DNA of 42,889 nucleotides from a virus (IMGVR_UViG_3300046829_000089:1-42889); one strand, 5' to 3'. Numbered from the stretch's first letter, positions 25,117 to 32,607 are shown. Translations and numbers: made by a program. The notes: generated by a model from the sequence alone, not told the origin.

Positions 25117-25392
25117 TCAATCAGGCCGAGGGCTGTTCGCGCTCTTGCCATCATCCCGATGGGGTTGGGTGGCGAGTGCGTATTTGCGAAAGTCGGTATC
25201 GCCGGTTTGCTTGTGCGCGAGATTGCCGACATGATTCGTAATGAACATTCCTTTAGGCAGGAATGTGCGTGGAAAGACATCGTGCCATTTGCCGTCAGGA
25301 GCGCATGCGCTGCACACACGATCAGGATGCTTCCACGGGCACAGTGCAGTGTTCTCGCAGCATCCACACTCAGGGCATTGAAATAGGCTCAC
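25117..25392 (-). CDS. Cys-rich putative zinc-ribbon early protein
   Basis: 91 residues from GTG 25392 with AGGAG six bases upstream. The N-terminal half has FQCPECGCCENTALC, then CPW, HPDRVCSAC: several CxxC pairs that can bind zinc, followed by a basic C-terminal tail. Several small early phage proteins of this kind bind host transcription or replication factors; that is inference. The longer frame start (25470) lies inside the neighbouring gene and lacks a good ribosome-binding site. Confidence 0.68.
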   Translation of the reverse strand: MSLFQCPECGCCENTALCPWKHPDRVCSACAPDGKWHDVFPRTFLPKGMFITNHVGNLAHKQTGDTDFRKYALATQPHRDDGKSANSPRPD

Positions 25393-25400
25393 GTCGTCTC

Positions 25401-25733
25401 CTAATCGGTAGCGGGCTTCGCAAGCGGTGGGGTGGGATAGTCTCGCGATTCGATGCCGCCTAGCTTCCATTCGGTTACAGCCATGCGCAGGAAGAAAAGC
25501 TCGACCTTACGCGCTGCGTCGTATATTTCCTTCGGGATCATCGAGGGGTCGAATGGGACAAACGGTGCCGCAGCGCTCTCACACAAAGGCTCAGCGGCCT
25601 CCTGGCGCTGCTTGAGGGTGGCGTAATCGCGGAGCGCTTGTGCAGATGCTTCCAAAGTCATCGCATCGATACCGGTTGCGTGAATCGTGGTCAGGCAGTA
25701 CGCCAGTTCCTGCAACTCTGCTGCTGTCGTCAC
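25401..25733 (-). CDS. Hypothetical early protein
   Basis: 110 residues starting at GTG 25733, which overlaps the previous stop as GTGA and follows GGAGAC. Helical N-terminus (AAELQELAYCLTTIHATG), a Pro-containing hinge (FVPFDPSMIP) and a helix (EVKRAADYIEK-like in pattern: IYDAARKVELFFLRMAVTE). No recognised family. Confidence 0.7.
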   Translation of the reverse strand: MTTAAELQELAYCLTTIHATGIDAMTLEASAQALRDYATLKQRQEAAEPLCESAAAPFVPFDPSMIPKEIYDAARKVELFFLRMAVTEWKLGGIESRDYPTPPLAKPATD

Positions 25734-26620
25734 TTGTCTGTCTCCAAAGGGGCAATAGGTGGGGTTGGATGCCGTACTTTTTGTATTTTGCATTCCGTTT
25801 CCCAAGCCTCACGCAAGAACCCCTTGGGCCAGCGCAGCTCGTCTTCGTAGCCAAGTCCGACCGGAAGCAGTTCGCACGTTTTCGGATCGCGATAGAACAC
25901 CTTGATTCGCTTCTCAAGGCTCGGGTCTTCGGCAACGCGAAAGCGCAACTGATGCAGGTACATCTCGGAAGTTGTTGTAGTTATTTCCATACCGCCTTTG
26001 CGAATCAGCGCCAATGCCGCATCTGCCATCGCTGCGCCGTTGTCGTGCTCAAGGATCAGCGTCAGCTCCGCAGTCGGAGTGAACGCCACCGCAGCGCTCG
26101 CCTCTACACCCGCTGGCTTGGGTCGGGATGAGAGTAAGGAACGCGCAGCGGATTCTAGTGCCGGGTCGAGCCAGTCCCGTCGTGTTGGCAGTGCGGCAAT
26201 AATCTGACTCAGCAACCAGCGCGCATCCGTTACCTCACCCCTTGGCATTTCAGGTGTAACTGACTGCGCTCGCGTGGATCGCGCCTGTTCTTCTGGTGTC
26301 GGCGGCGATTGGTATTTGTAATCAGCACGAGTGTTCTGCAATTTCGTGATTGCATACTCCACCAAAGCATCCTCCATCGTTCGACTAGAGCCAACATCAA
26401 TGCAAGGATTACCCAGCGCACTCGACAATTTCAACAACGCCTTAAACGCATCGCTGCTATCATCTATTGGCGTTTCAGCGGACGGCGCAGTGAGGGCGGA
26501 GAGGCGGTCGGCCCAGCCGCACAGAACATTCGGATGCAGATGGATGTAACCGTAGCCGTGAAGCTGCGCATTCGCATCGCGCATCTCTCGCACTATCGCT
26601 TCCAGTTCATGCTTACTCAT
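25730..26620 (-). CDS. Hypothetical early protein, possibly multi-module
   Basis: 296 residues from ATG 26620 (ATGA overlap). It begins MSKHELEAIVREMRDANAQL followed by GWADRLSAL, a short helical module common in small phage early proteins. A central region carries EEQARSTRAQSVTPE. The C-terminal half includes EMYLHQLRFRVAEDPSLEKR and ELLPVGLGYEDELRWPKGF. Low-complexity Pro/Ala stretches separate the blocks, so the gene may be a fusion of small early-gene modules. Function unknown. Confidence 0.7.
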   Translation of the reverse strand: MSKHELEAIVREMRDANAQLHGYGYIHLHPNVLCGWADRLSALTAPSAETPIDDSSDAFKALLKLSSALGNPCIDVGSSRTMEDALVEYAITKLQNTRADYKYQSPPTPEEQARSTRAQSVTPEMPRGEVTDARWLLSQIIAALPTRRDWLDPALESAARSLLSSRPKPAGVEASAAVAFTPTAELTLILEHDNGAAMADAALALIRKGGMEITTTTSEMYLHQLRFRVAEDPSLEKRIKVFYRDPKTCELLPVGLGYEDELRWPKGFLREAWETECKIQKVRHPTPPIAPLETDK

Positions 26621-26841
26621 GGGGTGCGCTCCGGGGTAAATTCGTGGTGCCAAGGTTCGCCACCAACTTTTTGCCCGAACAACGGTCCATGAAGTGAGCA
26701 GTGCTTGCGCTCGCCGCAAACTGCGCATTTTCCACAATGACACCTGCGCATATATGGACTCGACGGACAGATAGAATCAACCGATTTGCCGGCAACAGGC
26801 CGCACGATAGGATGATCCTGCCACGCCCACTGCTTAGCCAT
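26617..26841 (-). CDS. Small Cys/His-rich putative zinc-binding protein
   Basis: 74 residues with a strong ribosome-binding site (GGAGAAGGGG). The centre reads CHCGKCAVCGERKHCSLHG, a dense Cys/His cluster able to bind one or two zinc ions. An HxxF-type tail follows. Coupled to the next gene by ATGA. Role unknown; host-factor binding or nucleic-acid binding is possible. Confidence 0.7.
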   Translation of the reverse strand: MAKQWAWQDHPIVRPVAGKSVDSICPSSPYMRRCHCGKCAVCGERKHCSLHGPLFGQKVGGEPWHHEFTPERTP

Positions 26842-26868
26842 TCCCCTTCTCCTGTCCTGTTGTGTGGC

Positions 26869-27069
26869 TCACGGCTTCCCCCTTACGTGTGACGGATAAG
26901 CCTCGTCGCGCGCATCGTATTCGCAGTCGGTGCATTCCCAGCCGGTGTCTAGTTCGCCGCCGCATTCCGGGCATTTGTCGTCGCGTGCGAACAATCTGCG
27001 AACAGCCGGATTCTTAATCGGAAACTCTGTTTCGCGGATGATCTTTGCAGTGTCTTCGCCGTCAGCCAT
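26869..27069 (-). CDS. Small zinc-ribbon protein
   Basis: 66 residues from ATG 27069 behind GGAGAGGGG. CPECGGELDTGWECTDCEY is a textbook zinc ribbon (two CxxC pairs 11 residues apart). The N-terminal half is charged. The ATG lies inside the end of the previous gene (ATGGCTGA overlap). Such ribbons bind nucleic acid or proteins; the partner is unknown. Confidence 0.75.
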   Translation of the reverse strand: MADGEDTAKIIRETEFPIKNPAVRRLFARDDKCPECGGELDTGWECTDCEYDARDEAYPSHVRGKP

Positions 27070-27670
27070 TCCCCTCTCCTTGTGCGGTTGTGGATGCAAT
27101 ACTGATTAGCAGGTCACGGAATGCGATTGGCGTCCGCTGGCGATGTGCGGAACACATATTGCCGATTACCCCGCAGCGTCTCGCGGATTCGTAGCCACGC
27201 TCACCCAGGCGCTTCGCAGGCAGGCGCTGTCCGGAATGTCCCCAAATCAGGTTGCGCGGCCTTTCGCCGACGACGTACAGCCAAGTGGCCTTGCGCGCCT
27301 TATGGCCGTAATGGCCTTGTTCGATCTGGCAGACCCAGCCTTGCCCGGATTGAGACCAGCCGCCGCGATTCAATGGGGTAGCAAGCCCGAACGCTGGGAA
27401 CGCTTTCGAGTGCGCTGGATGCTCAAGCACGCCGCCATAGAGCTGCACGGCACCGAGCGCTGCGTTAAAGCATCCATCATCGTCACCGGTGATCTGATCC
27501 TGCTTCTGCATCGATCCCTTGGCAAACCGTCCCCAGCGCTGACACGGCGGATGCGCCACAACCGGATACGGGCCTGCATACAACCTGGCGTCACGCGCCT
27601 TGTCCCACGGATCGACGTTCGGCAATCCGAAGTAGCAGCCGCCAGTTTCAACAAATAGGGCAGCGATCAC
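27062..27670 (-). CDS. Compact DNA cytosine-methyltransferase-like protein (PPCQ motif)
   Basis: 202 residues from GTG 27670 (GTGA overlap, GGGTGGGAA upstream). ALFVETGGCYFGL near the start resembles motif I of C5-cytosine methyltransferases. VVAHPPCQRWGRF (Pro41-Pro42-Cys43) matches catalytic motif IV, and GGVLEHPAHS matches the ENV/EHP motif VI. GHYGHKARKATWLY resembles the motif near the DNA-recognition region. The usual target-recognition domain is missing and the protein is about half the normal length. It could modify phage DNA against restriction, or be a non-catalytic relative. The family recurs in phages, usually unnamed. Confidence 0.62.
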   Translation of the reverse strand: MIAALFVETGGCYFGLPNVDPWDKARDARLYAGPYPVVAHPPCQRWGRFAKGSMQKQDQITGDDDGCFNAALGAVQLYGGVLEHPAHSKAFPAFGLATPLNRGGWSQSGQGWVCQIEQGHYGHKARKATWLYVVGERPRNLIWGHSGQRLPAKRLGERGYESARRCGVIGNMCSAHRQRTPIAFRDLLISIASTTAQGEGNG

Positions 27671-28161
27671 TTCCCACCCTCGGTTGTGGATGCGGGATTC
27701 GTATGAAGCGGGATTGAGTAGTCTTCCTCGCGCTGCGGGGAGGGGGTAGGTTCGCCGCACAAGTTATGATCCATGTGCAGACGACAATCGTCGTAGGAGT
27801 ATCCGCATTTTGGACACCGCGGTGCTTCACCCAAGCTCACAGATGCGTCACTAGGGGCTGCGACTACGTAAGGTTCGATCTGCCGGCGCAGTCCACCGGG
27901 CCCACACGATGCCAGCAGCATCCAGTTACGCAACGTTTCCAGCGGCACGGATACGCACCCCTCTTGCGAGTTGCCGGAAGGGCGGGCGTCGTACTGTTCC
28001 TGTAACAGTTTTGGAATTTCAGCATGCAGCGCATGAGCGCCGGCAGGGTCTTGAATATTGCCGTTGCTGCGCTTCCACTTCGGATTCTTGCTGGCGAACA
28101 GTGCCACGATGTATTGGCAGCCGCGCAACGCCTCCGCCATTCTCGCCATCAGATCATTCAC
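27667..28161 (-). CDS. Hypothetical early protein with C-terminal zinc finger
   Basis: 164 residues from GTG 28161, overlapping the previous stop (GTGA) with AGGAGG upstream. N-terminal helix (MARMAEALRGCQYIVALFAS) and near the end CPKCGYSYDDCRLHMDHNLC, a Cys/His cluster fit to bind zinc. An odd LETLRNWMLLASCGPGG segment lies between. No named family. Confidence 0.72.
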   Translation of the reverse strand: MNDLMARMAEALRGCQYIVALFASKNPKWKRSNGNIQDPAGAHALHAEIPKLLQEQYDARPSGNSQEGCVSVPLETLRNWMLLASCGPGGLRRQIEPYVVAAPSDASVSLGEAPRCPKCGYSYDDCRLHMDHNLCGEPTPSPQREEDYSIPLHTNPASTTEGGK

Positions 28162-28631
28162 GATTGTTCCTCCTGTTGACGCCCAGCACTGCCGGTGTAG
28201 GTGATGGCGTCTTCGATGAGCGGGGAAGTCATTTCGCCCTGGTACGGCATGCTGTGGTTTTGAGCGCAGAAGAAAACGCTAGTCATCGCAGGGGAAATAA
28301 GTATCCGTTTCACTTCACCGAGCGCCCAGTTCTTCCGTTCGACCGCAGCAGTTAACTCCCCATTCCTTCGCACGAGCTCATCCCGTTCAAGAGCTGTCTT
28401 ACCGTTGTCGTCACCAACAAGGTCTAGCCAATACTGGCGATATGTATCCCTCTCTCGCACGAGTTCGGCCACGGCGGTGCGGGCTTGGCGCAGGCGATCG
28501 ACTGCTTCCGTGGGATCGGCTGAAACGCCTTTTAGTCCCATCATTCCAGTAATCGTCGGCAACGCTGCAATTTCGTCGTCCAAAACTTTCAGCACCCGTT
28601 CTGCCGTCATCGGGGTAGGTTGTGGGGTCAT
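28158..28631 (-). CDS. Hypothetical helical early protein
   Basis: 157 residues from ATG 28631 (ATGA overlap, CGGAG upstream). Mostly helical: ERVLKVLDDEIAALPTITG, then a probable coiled coil around RQARTAVAELVRERDTYRQ and ERDELVRRNGELTAAVER. No enzymatic motif seen. Shares the DRLRQAR-type helix pattern common in small phage early proteins. Confidence 0.7.
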   Translation of the reverse strand: MTPQPTPMTAERVLKVLDDEIAALPTITGMMGLKGVSADPTEAVDRLRQARTAVAELVRERDTYRQYWLDLVGDDNGKTALERDELVRRNGELTAAVERKNWALGEVKRILISPAMTSVFFCAQNHSMPYQGEMTSPLIEDAITYTGSAGRQQEEQS

Positions 28632-28813
28632 GGCCGGACTCCGCTGCGCTTGCACAGAAGATCAATTGTTTCCTGAGTGAACTTACTGTCGTGTTCGTGC
28701 CCAAACCATTCGCAAGCCGCGACTACGCCAAACTTGCGAATCGCATTGTTGAACTCGTCGTCGGGGCAAAAAACTTCGACAGGTGGAATTTCGTTTGCTG
28801 CGCCGTACTTCAT
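28628..28813 (-). CDS. Small hypothetical early protein
   Basis: 61 residues from ATG 28813 behind GAGAGGA. Contains VEVFCPDDEFNNAIRKFGVV and CEWFGHEHDSKFTQETI, suggesting a compact alpha/beta fold. The frame extends upstream to 28864 but the internal ATG has the better ribosome-binding site. Function unknown. Confidence 0.68.
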   Translation of the reverse strand: MKYGAANEIPPVEVFCPDDEFNNAIRKFGVVAACEWFGHEHDSKFTQETIDLLCKRSGVRP

Positions 28814-28842
28814 ACCATCCTCTCTATCGCGGTGCGTTTTGG

Positions 28843-29091
28843 TTACGGTAGCCGTTCCCAGCATGCCGAGCTGTCGGTGAAGTCAGAACAAAAAATTCTA
28901 TCGCTGGTGTAGTCGAGCGCAATCGCGCCGCCGGCACCGAAGACCATTGACGAGTACATGCTTTGCACGGTGTAGGTCGCGCCGTTGGCGTGGATAGTGA
29001 GCGTGACAGGGAGCGGCGTGACAACGGCAGCGAGCGCGTAGGCAACGCCGAGCAGGTAGGAGGCTGCGATGGCGAGCAGTAGTCGTTTCAT
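28843..29091 (-). CDS. Small secreted early protein with signal peptide
   Basis: 82 residues. MKRLLLAIAASYLLGVAYAL is a Sec-type signal peptide with a likely cut after ALA. The mature part of about 60 residues is beta-rich with two Cys (IFCSDFTDSSAC) that could form a disulphide in the periplasm. Coupled by ATGA. An early-expressed secreted protein suggests envelope modification or superinfection exclusion; this is inference. Confidence 0.72.
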   Translation of the reverse strand: MKRLLLAIAASYLLGVAYALAAVVTPLPVTLTIHANGATYTVQSMYSSMVFGAGGAIALDYTSDRIFCSDFTDSSACWERLP

Positions 29092-29255
29092 GGCCGATTC
29101 ATCGCAAAGTAGATGACATATATCCAGGAAAGTAACCCTTGGAATATCGCCCACAAAATAGAATGGTTAACGCTCCATGAAATAGTTACAGCTAAAACGC
29201 AGCCAATCTCCAAGCCTGATTCGATTGCTTGGTTTGCGTCCGATTTATTACCCAT
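29088..29255 (-). CDS. Small membrane protein
   Basis: 55 residues from ATG 29255 with a strong GAGGAGG site. Two hydrophobic stretches, LEIGCVLAVTISWSV and ILWAIFQGLLSWIYVIYF, suggest two membrane passes or a hairpin. Translationally coupled to the secreted protein that follows. Function unknown. Confidence 0.68.
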   Translation of the reverse strand: MGNKSDANQAIESGLEIGCVLAVTISWSVNHSILWAIFQGLLSWIYVIYFAMNRP

Positions 29256-29258
29256 GAT

Positions 29259-29393
29259 TCAAACCTCCTCGATAAAAAGTATGGCGCAGATCGACGCGAC
29301 AACGGTCCAGAATATCAGCAACCCCGCGCATTCGAGCCAGTGACGCAGGCGCTTGCGATGGGCGCTGCGAACGACGGTGAGCCAGGTGGACAT
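29259..29393 (-). CDS. Very small single-pass membrane protein
   Basis: 44 residues. A basic N-terminus (RSAHRKRLRHW) is followed by one membrane helix, GLLIFWTVVASICAILFI, and a short acidic end, so the N-terminus should stay inside. ATG 29393 overlaps the nuclease stop (TGATG). It heads the group of three small membrane or secreted proteins. Confidence 0.65.
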   Translation of the reverse strand: MSTWLTVVRSAHRKRLRHWLECAGLLIFWTVVASICAILFIEEV

Positions 29394-30220
29394 CAGAATG
29401 CTCCGTCGTAGTTTTTCAACAATTTCCACAATTGTAGCGCGGCAGCGAAGATGCGCCAGCCATGGTACATTTCCGCGGCAGAGAATATACGCCCACTTAC
29501 CGATCCCGGATGTGTGCGCGAGATAAAAATCGCCGCAGCCTGTTTGAATGTGCTGGGCTCGTTTGGATCGGCAAGGCCAAGTCCGACAAGGTACGGTGCG
29601 AGCTGCCAATTTTGATCGTAGTCGCATCGCTTGTCCTTTACCTCGCCATCTTGAGTCAGGCGTGCATAAACATGATCGCCGTCGGTCCACAGCTCCCCAT
29701 CTTTTCCTTTGTGGTCGGCTGCTACAAAAACCTCGGTAGAATGCAGATCGCAAGATCCTCCAAACCCCAACGGATGCGCAAAACTTTTTTCGCTTACCCA
29801 GTCATTTACGTTTGGAAACAAACGCGCAATTTCAACCAATGTTGCTTTGACGTGAGGCTGATATTTTTCTGGAAAGTCACGACCGGAGAAATGATCGTCA
29901 ACTGCGCAATGGATACGGGTGCCTTCGGCAGCAGCATCCTGCGATTGTTGACGGCTGTCCTGTTTGACGCGCTCCAGATAGGCCAGCTCCGGCTCATCGG
30001 GTATCCTGGGTAGCGTCAACGCCGCCAAAATACCTTGCTCGACGCGCCAATTGTTCAGTGCTTCCTTGTCGATCACGCGCAACACTGTCGTCACCGACGG
30101 CACTGCCTTTAGACGACGATCCCAGCGCAAATTGAAGTCACGCTTGCCACCCGTCTTGTTGGCGACCTGATGGCAGGGTGAGCCGTCACGCAGATACCAG
30201 TGGCCGCCAGAATCAGACAT
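29393..30220 (-). CDS. RecB/Cas4-like PD-(D/E)XK exonuclease
   Basis: 275 residues. The nuclease core is readable: GTRIH (residues 100-104), GFGGSCDL with Asp158, then VAADHKGK with the D-x-K pair at 169-171, and a Q-x3-Y motif in NWQLAPYL (206-210). This order is typical of RecB/Cas4-type phage exonucleases acting in recombination, DNA repair or host DNA degradation. It lies close to the SSB-tipped protein in the same operon. The N-terminal 90 residues may help bind DNA. Its start overlaps the previous gene. Confidence 0.85.
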   Translation of the reverse strand: MSDSGGHWYLRDGSPCHQVANKTGGKRDFNLRWDRRLKAVPSVTTVLRVIDKEALNNWRVEQGILAALTLPRIPDEPELAYLERVKQDSRQQSQDAAAEGTRIHCAVDDHFSGRDFPEKYQPHVKATLVEIARLFPNVNDWVSEKSFAHPLGFGGSCDLHSTEVFVAADHKGKDGELWTDGDHVYARLTQDGEVKDKRCDYDQNWQLAPYLVGLGLADPNEPSTFKQAAAIFISRTHPGSVSGRIFSAAEMYHGWRIFAAALQLWKLLKNYDGAF

Positions 30221-30386
30221 TGTGGGTTTCCTCCGAAAGACGTGCAGATTGAATTATTTGTGCCCAGTCCAAAAGTTCCATTTCTGCTAGGAACAAACGA
30301 TTGTCACGACGATTATCGTTTTTCACGGAAGCATCGTATTCTTTCACAAGGCGATTTAACTGCTGGCGAAACTTTTTTATGTTCAC
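30213..30386 (-). CDS. Small helical early protein
   Basis: 57 residues from GTG 30386 with AGGGG upstream. The GTG overlaps the previous stop (GTGA). Charged helix MNIKKFRQQLNRLVKEYD, then NRRDNRLFLAEMELLDWAQI. No known motif. Its small size and place before the nuclease suggest an accessory role, which I cannot define. Confidence 0.68.
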   Translation of the reverse strand: MNIKKFRQQLNRLVKEYDASVKNDNRRDNRLFLAEMELLDWAQIIQSARLSEETHNV

Positions 30387-30604
30387 GTCTGATCCCCTGC
30401 TGGTGTAACCGCATACGGCGTCGAAATCCACTTCTCCGTGCGGTCGATGTGGTAGTCGCATTTGAACACGCCGATCCGAATGACCTGGTCGCGTCCCTGC
30501 ACTTCATTGATCTTGGTCGCAAGCTCGGCTTCGCTAGAACATTCCAGCGTCTCCGGTTTGCCCTTCTCGGTTTTGTAGGTGACGCGAATCAAGGCGTAGC
30601 ACAC
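30383..30604 (-). CDS. Hypothetical early protein
   Basis: 72 residues if it starts at GTG 30604, which has GGGAG six bases upstream; an ATG at 30640 (84 residues) lacks a ribosome-binding site but cannot be excluded. Product: CYALIRVTYKTEKGKPETLE, a short alpha/beta pattern with VIRIGVFKCDYHIDRTEKW. No family recognised. Confidence 0.65.
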   Translation of the reverse strand: MCYALIRVTYKTEKGKPETLECSSEAELATKINEVQGRDQVIRIGVFKCDYHIDRTEKWISTPYAVTPAGDQT

Positions 30605-30646
30605 AGCATTCTCCCAAAGTTCGGCGCGTCCGTGCGCCATGGTGGA

Positions 30647-31384
30647 TCAGAACGGTATGCTATCGTCTTCGATCGGACCGACGCCGCTGGACTTGTCAGC
30701 CTGCCGCGTCGCCTCTGCATCCGCGAACTGATCGTCAGGATTGCTACTCCCACGTTGCTGGGTTGTTTTGCCGGGACCAGTGCCGGCGTTCTGAGGGTTT
30801 GGCGTCGATGCCTGTGCATGGATCTGTCCGTCGATTTTCTCGCGAAGGAACTTCGGCAACGACTCGTAGCTGTCATCTTTCTCGGTCGAGAACAGCAGCA
30901 ACGGGTTTTCGGCCTTCGGTGACGGCGTACCCTTCGGCAGCGCCATGAAGTTTTTCACGTTGGCATACTTTCCGTCTTCGCTGTGTTCGACCAGGATCAT
31001 GCACGCCTTTCCCAGCACGGTATCGATGTCGAACAGCTCGGCTTCCTGATCCGTCAGCTTGCCGTTGAGCGCATGGATGGCCTTGCGCAGGTTCGCCTTC
31101 TCGTTCATCGATGCGCGCATGTTGGCATAGATGGTCATCGGACCTTCCACGTCCTGCCCGTTCTTCTGGTACGTCGCGCGCTCGGCCGGCACCTCGAACC
31201 GCAGGTACACCGTCGGGCACGGCAGGCCGCGCTGATCGGCTTTGCCTTCCTTGTCCTTGATGCCGGCAAACTTCGGATTGCCGGGCTGCGTACCAACGTC
31301 TACCAACATGTTGAGTACGGCAATGTGCGTGCCTGCCGGGACTTTTTCAAAGTCTTGCCCGGAACCGCCTGTGGGAAATTTCAT
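30647..31384 (-). CDS. Putative single-stranded DNA-binding protein with SSB-type C-terminal tip
   Basis: 245 residues with GAGG upstream. The extreme C-terminus, GPIEDDSIPF, is an acidic tip like that of bacterial SSB (DDDIPF), preceded by a long disordered linker rich in Pro, Gln, Gly and Asn. The N-terminal domain (PAGTHIAVLNMLVDVGTQPG ... TVYLRFEVPAE) is a beta-rich fold found in phage proteins of this kind and differs from the standard SSB signature. Expected role: coat ssDNA and recruit host repair and replication proteins through the tip. The neighbouring nuclease fits. Confidence 0.78.
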   Translation of the reverse strand: MKFPTGGSGQDFEKVPAGTHIAVLNMLVDVGTQPGNPKFAGIKDKEGKADQRGLPCPTVYLRFEVPAERATYQKNGQDVEGPMTIYANMRASMNEKANLRKAIHALNGKLTDQEAELFDIDTVLGKACMILVEHSEDGKYANVKNFMALPKGTPSPKAENPLLLFSTEKDDSYESLPKFLREKIDGQIHAQASTPNPQNAGTGPGKTTQQRGSSNPDDQFADAEATRQADKSSGVGPIEDDSIPF

Positions 31385-31414
31385 GTGTAAAACCTCGCTT
31401 TGTGGATTAGTGGA

Positions 31415-31651
31415 TTAAGTACCGCGCCGGTCCTTGTATTCCTTGACCAGTTCCGCTTCCTCCGGCTCGACCTGATCCGCGGCGTACAGGGCCTCAATTT
31501 CGGCTTCCGTTTTCCATACCATGGGAATAGGGAAAGTGCGACTTAGTGCATCAGCCAGTTGCGTTAGTTGCGCCTTGTGCCACGCGTCGTAGCTGCGTGA
31601 CTTCGGCGGACGGATTTCGTGCGCGTCGTCGAGGCACATTAGCTTCTCCAT
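31415..31651 (-). CDS. Hypothetical early protein
   Basis: 78 residues, coupled to the upstream gene by TAATG. Begins MEKLMCLDDAHEIRPPKSRS, acidic C-terminus (VEPEEAELVKEYKDRRG). Probably helical. I recognise no domain. Confidence 0.68.
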   Translation of the reverse strand: MEKLMCLDDAHEIRPPKSRSYDAWHKAQLTQLADALSRTFPIPMVWKTEAEIEALYAADQVEPEEAELVKEYKDRRGT

Positions 31652-31878
31652 TATTTGCGGCGGCGCGCAACTGCGCGCGCACGTTTCTTCGGTTTAGTAC
31701 GCGACGTGTGACGTTTCTTGATCGCCGGATGCCGATTGCGGCCGCCGTTGGGTTTGTTGTGTTCGTCGGATTGCTTGGCAGCTTCGCTTACCAAAGCGTC
31801 AATGTCGACGCCTTCGAGTACGGCACCCATAGACGTTTTCAATGCCGCCGCCAGATGCTGCAAGAATGTGCGTTTCAT
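31651..31878 (-). CDS. Small protein with strongly basic C-terminal tail
   Basis: 75 residues from ATG 31878; a GTG at 31926 would add 16 residues but has a poorer site. N-terminal helix (TFLQHLAAALKTSMGAVLEG) and a highly basic end (KKRHTSRTKPKKRARAVARR), suggesting DNA or RNA binding through the tail. Function unknown. Confidence 0.66.
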   Translation of the reverse strand: MKRTFLQHLAAALKTSMGAVLEGVDIDALVSEAAKQSDEHNKPNGGRNRHPAIKKRHTSRTKPKKRARAVARRRK

Positions 31879-31932
31879 AAGCGTCCCGCCTTTTCGTTGA
31901 TTGGTCTTTGAATGTTTCTTGGTCACACGGAT

Positions 31933-32169
31933 TTATCCGGCAACGGCAGGGGTGGCTTGATCCGGATGCACTCCTGGAATGGTGGCGTCCAGAATCTCAT
32001 CCTTTGAGACGCCGATCATGTCGTCGGGAGTGCAGACACGGCCTTCGTAACGATCGCGCGTGGAATAGTTCAGGCCCTGCGCAAACGTGTTGGCGCGGCA
32101 GAAAATCACGTCGCCGGTTTTCTTGTCATGGAAACGATACAGGCGCGACTTGGTTTTTGGATCAGACAT
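31933..32169 (-). CDS. Hypothetical early protein
   Basis: 78 residues from ATG 32169 with GAGGT upstream. Starts MSDPKTKSRLYRFHDKKTGD and has a compact alpha/beta pattern (VIFCRANTFAQGLNY, YEGRVCTPDDMIGV). No known domain. The frame extends upstream to 32214 without a ribosome-binding site, so the internal start is preferred. Confidence 0.68.
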   Translation of the reverse strand: MSDPKTKSRLYRFHDKKTGDVIFCRANTFAQGLNYSTRDRYEGRVCTPDDMIGVSKDEILDATIPGVHPDQATPAVAG

Positions 32170-32185
32170 AAAGTACCTCACGTGA

Positions 32186-32383
32186 TTAGCCTTTCGGCAG
32201 AAATTGGGCGGCATCGATAAGACCGCGGGCGATGTGCAGGGCCTCCGTGCGCGACAGCACCATCGCTGCCGGGCCCATGAGCAATGCGATCGGATGAAAA
32301 TGCGTGCGTGCGTCGGCGACGATCTTGAACGTGTCGTGGCCGATGTCGCGGGTGACGGTGCGGACGAGTGTGGATTCGGTCAT
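32186..32383 (-). CDS. Hypothetical early protein
   Basis: 65 residues from ATG 32383 with GAAGGAAGG upstream, overlapping the previous stop (ATGA). Beta-rich start (MTESTLVRTVTRDIGHDTFK) and helix SRTEALHIARGLIDAAQ. No recognised function. Confidence 0.68.
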   Translation of the reverse strand: MTESTLVRTVTRDIGHDTFKIVADARTHFHPIALLMGPAAMVLSRTEALHIARGLIDAAQFLPKG

Positions 32384-32559
32384 TTCCCTTCCTTCAAGAA
32401 GTTGATAATTTCGCACAGGCAATCACGCACAGCTTCATCGGCATCCGCTTCCAACGCATGATCTTCGATCACTTCCAGACGCGCAGCACGGTGGGCTTCA
32501 TTTAAGCCGAAACCCATTGTGCGAAATTCGGTAACATACTGCTCATGCGTTTTGTACAT
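32380..32559 (-). CDS. First gene of the leftward early operon
   Basis: 59 residues, starting MYKTHEQYVTEFRTMGFGLN and acidic towards the end (EADADEAVRDCLCEIINF). GGGAGTC just before the ATG is a strong ribosome-binding site also used in front of other first genes here. It lies about 28 bases downstream of the predicted start of transcription. The leading position means early and high expression; function unknown. Confidence 0.72.
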   Translation of the reverse strand: MYKTHEQYVTEFRTMGFGLNEAHRAARLEVIEDHALEADADEAVRDCLCEIINFLKEGK

Positions 32560-32578
32560 CTGTGACTCCCGGTTGTTG

Positions 32579-32607
32579 TTGACGCGATATGAATCTTAGT
32601 GTATGTT
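32579..32607 (+). promoter_or_regulatory. Rightward promoter, sigma70 (TTGACG-17-TATGTT)
   Basis: TTGACG (32579-32584) and TATGTT (32602-32607) with a 17-base spacer make a good sigma70 promoter reading right into the winged-helix gene and the resolvase/lysis/primase genes, start point near 32614. It overlaps the leftward promoter over most of its length. The short 5' leader is AT-rich and contains the leftward -35 box. Confidence 0.8.
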
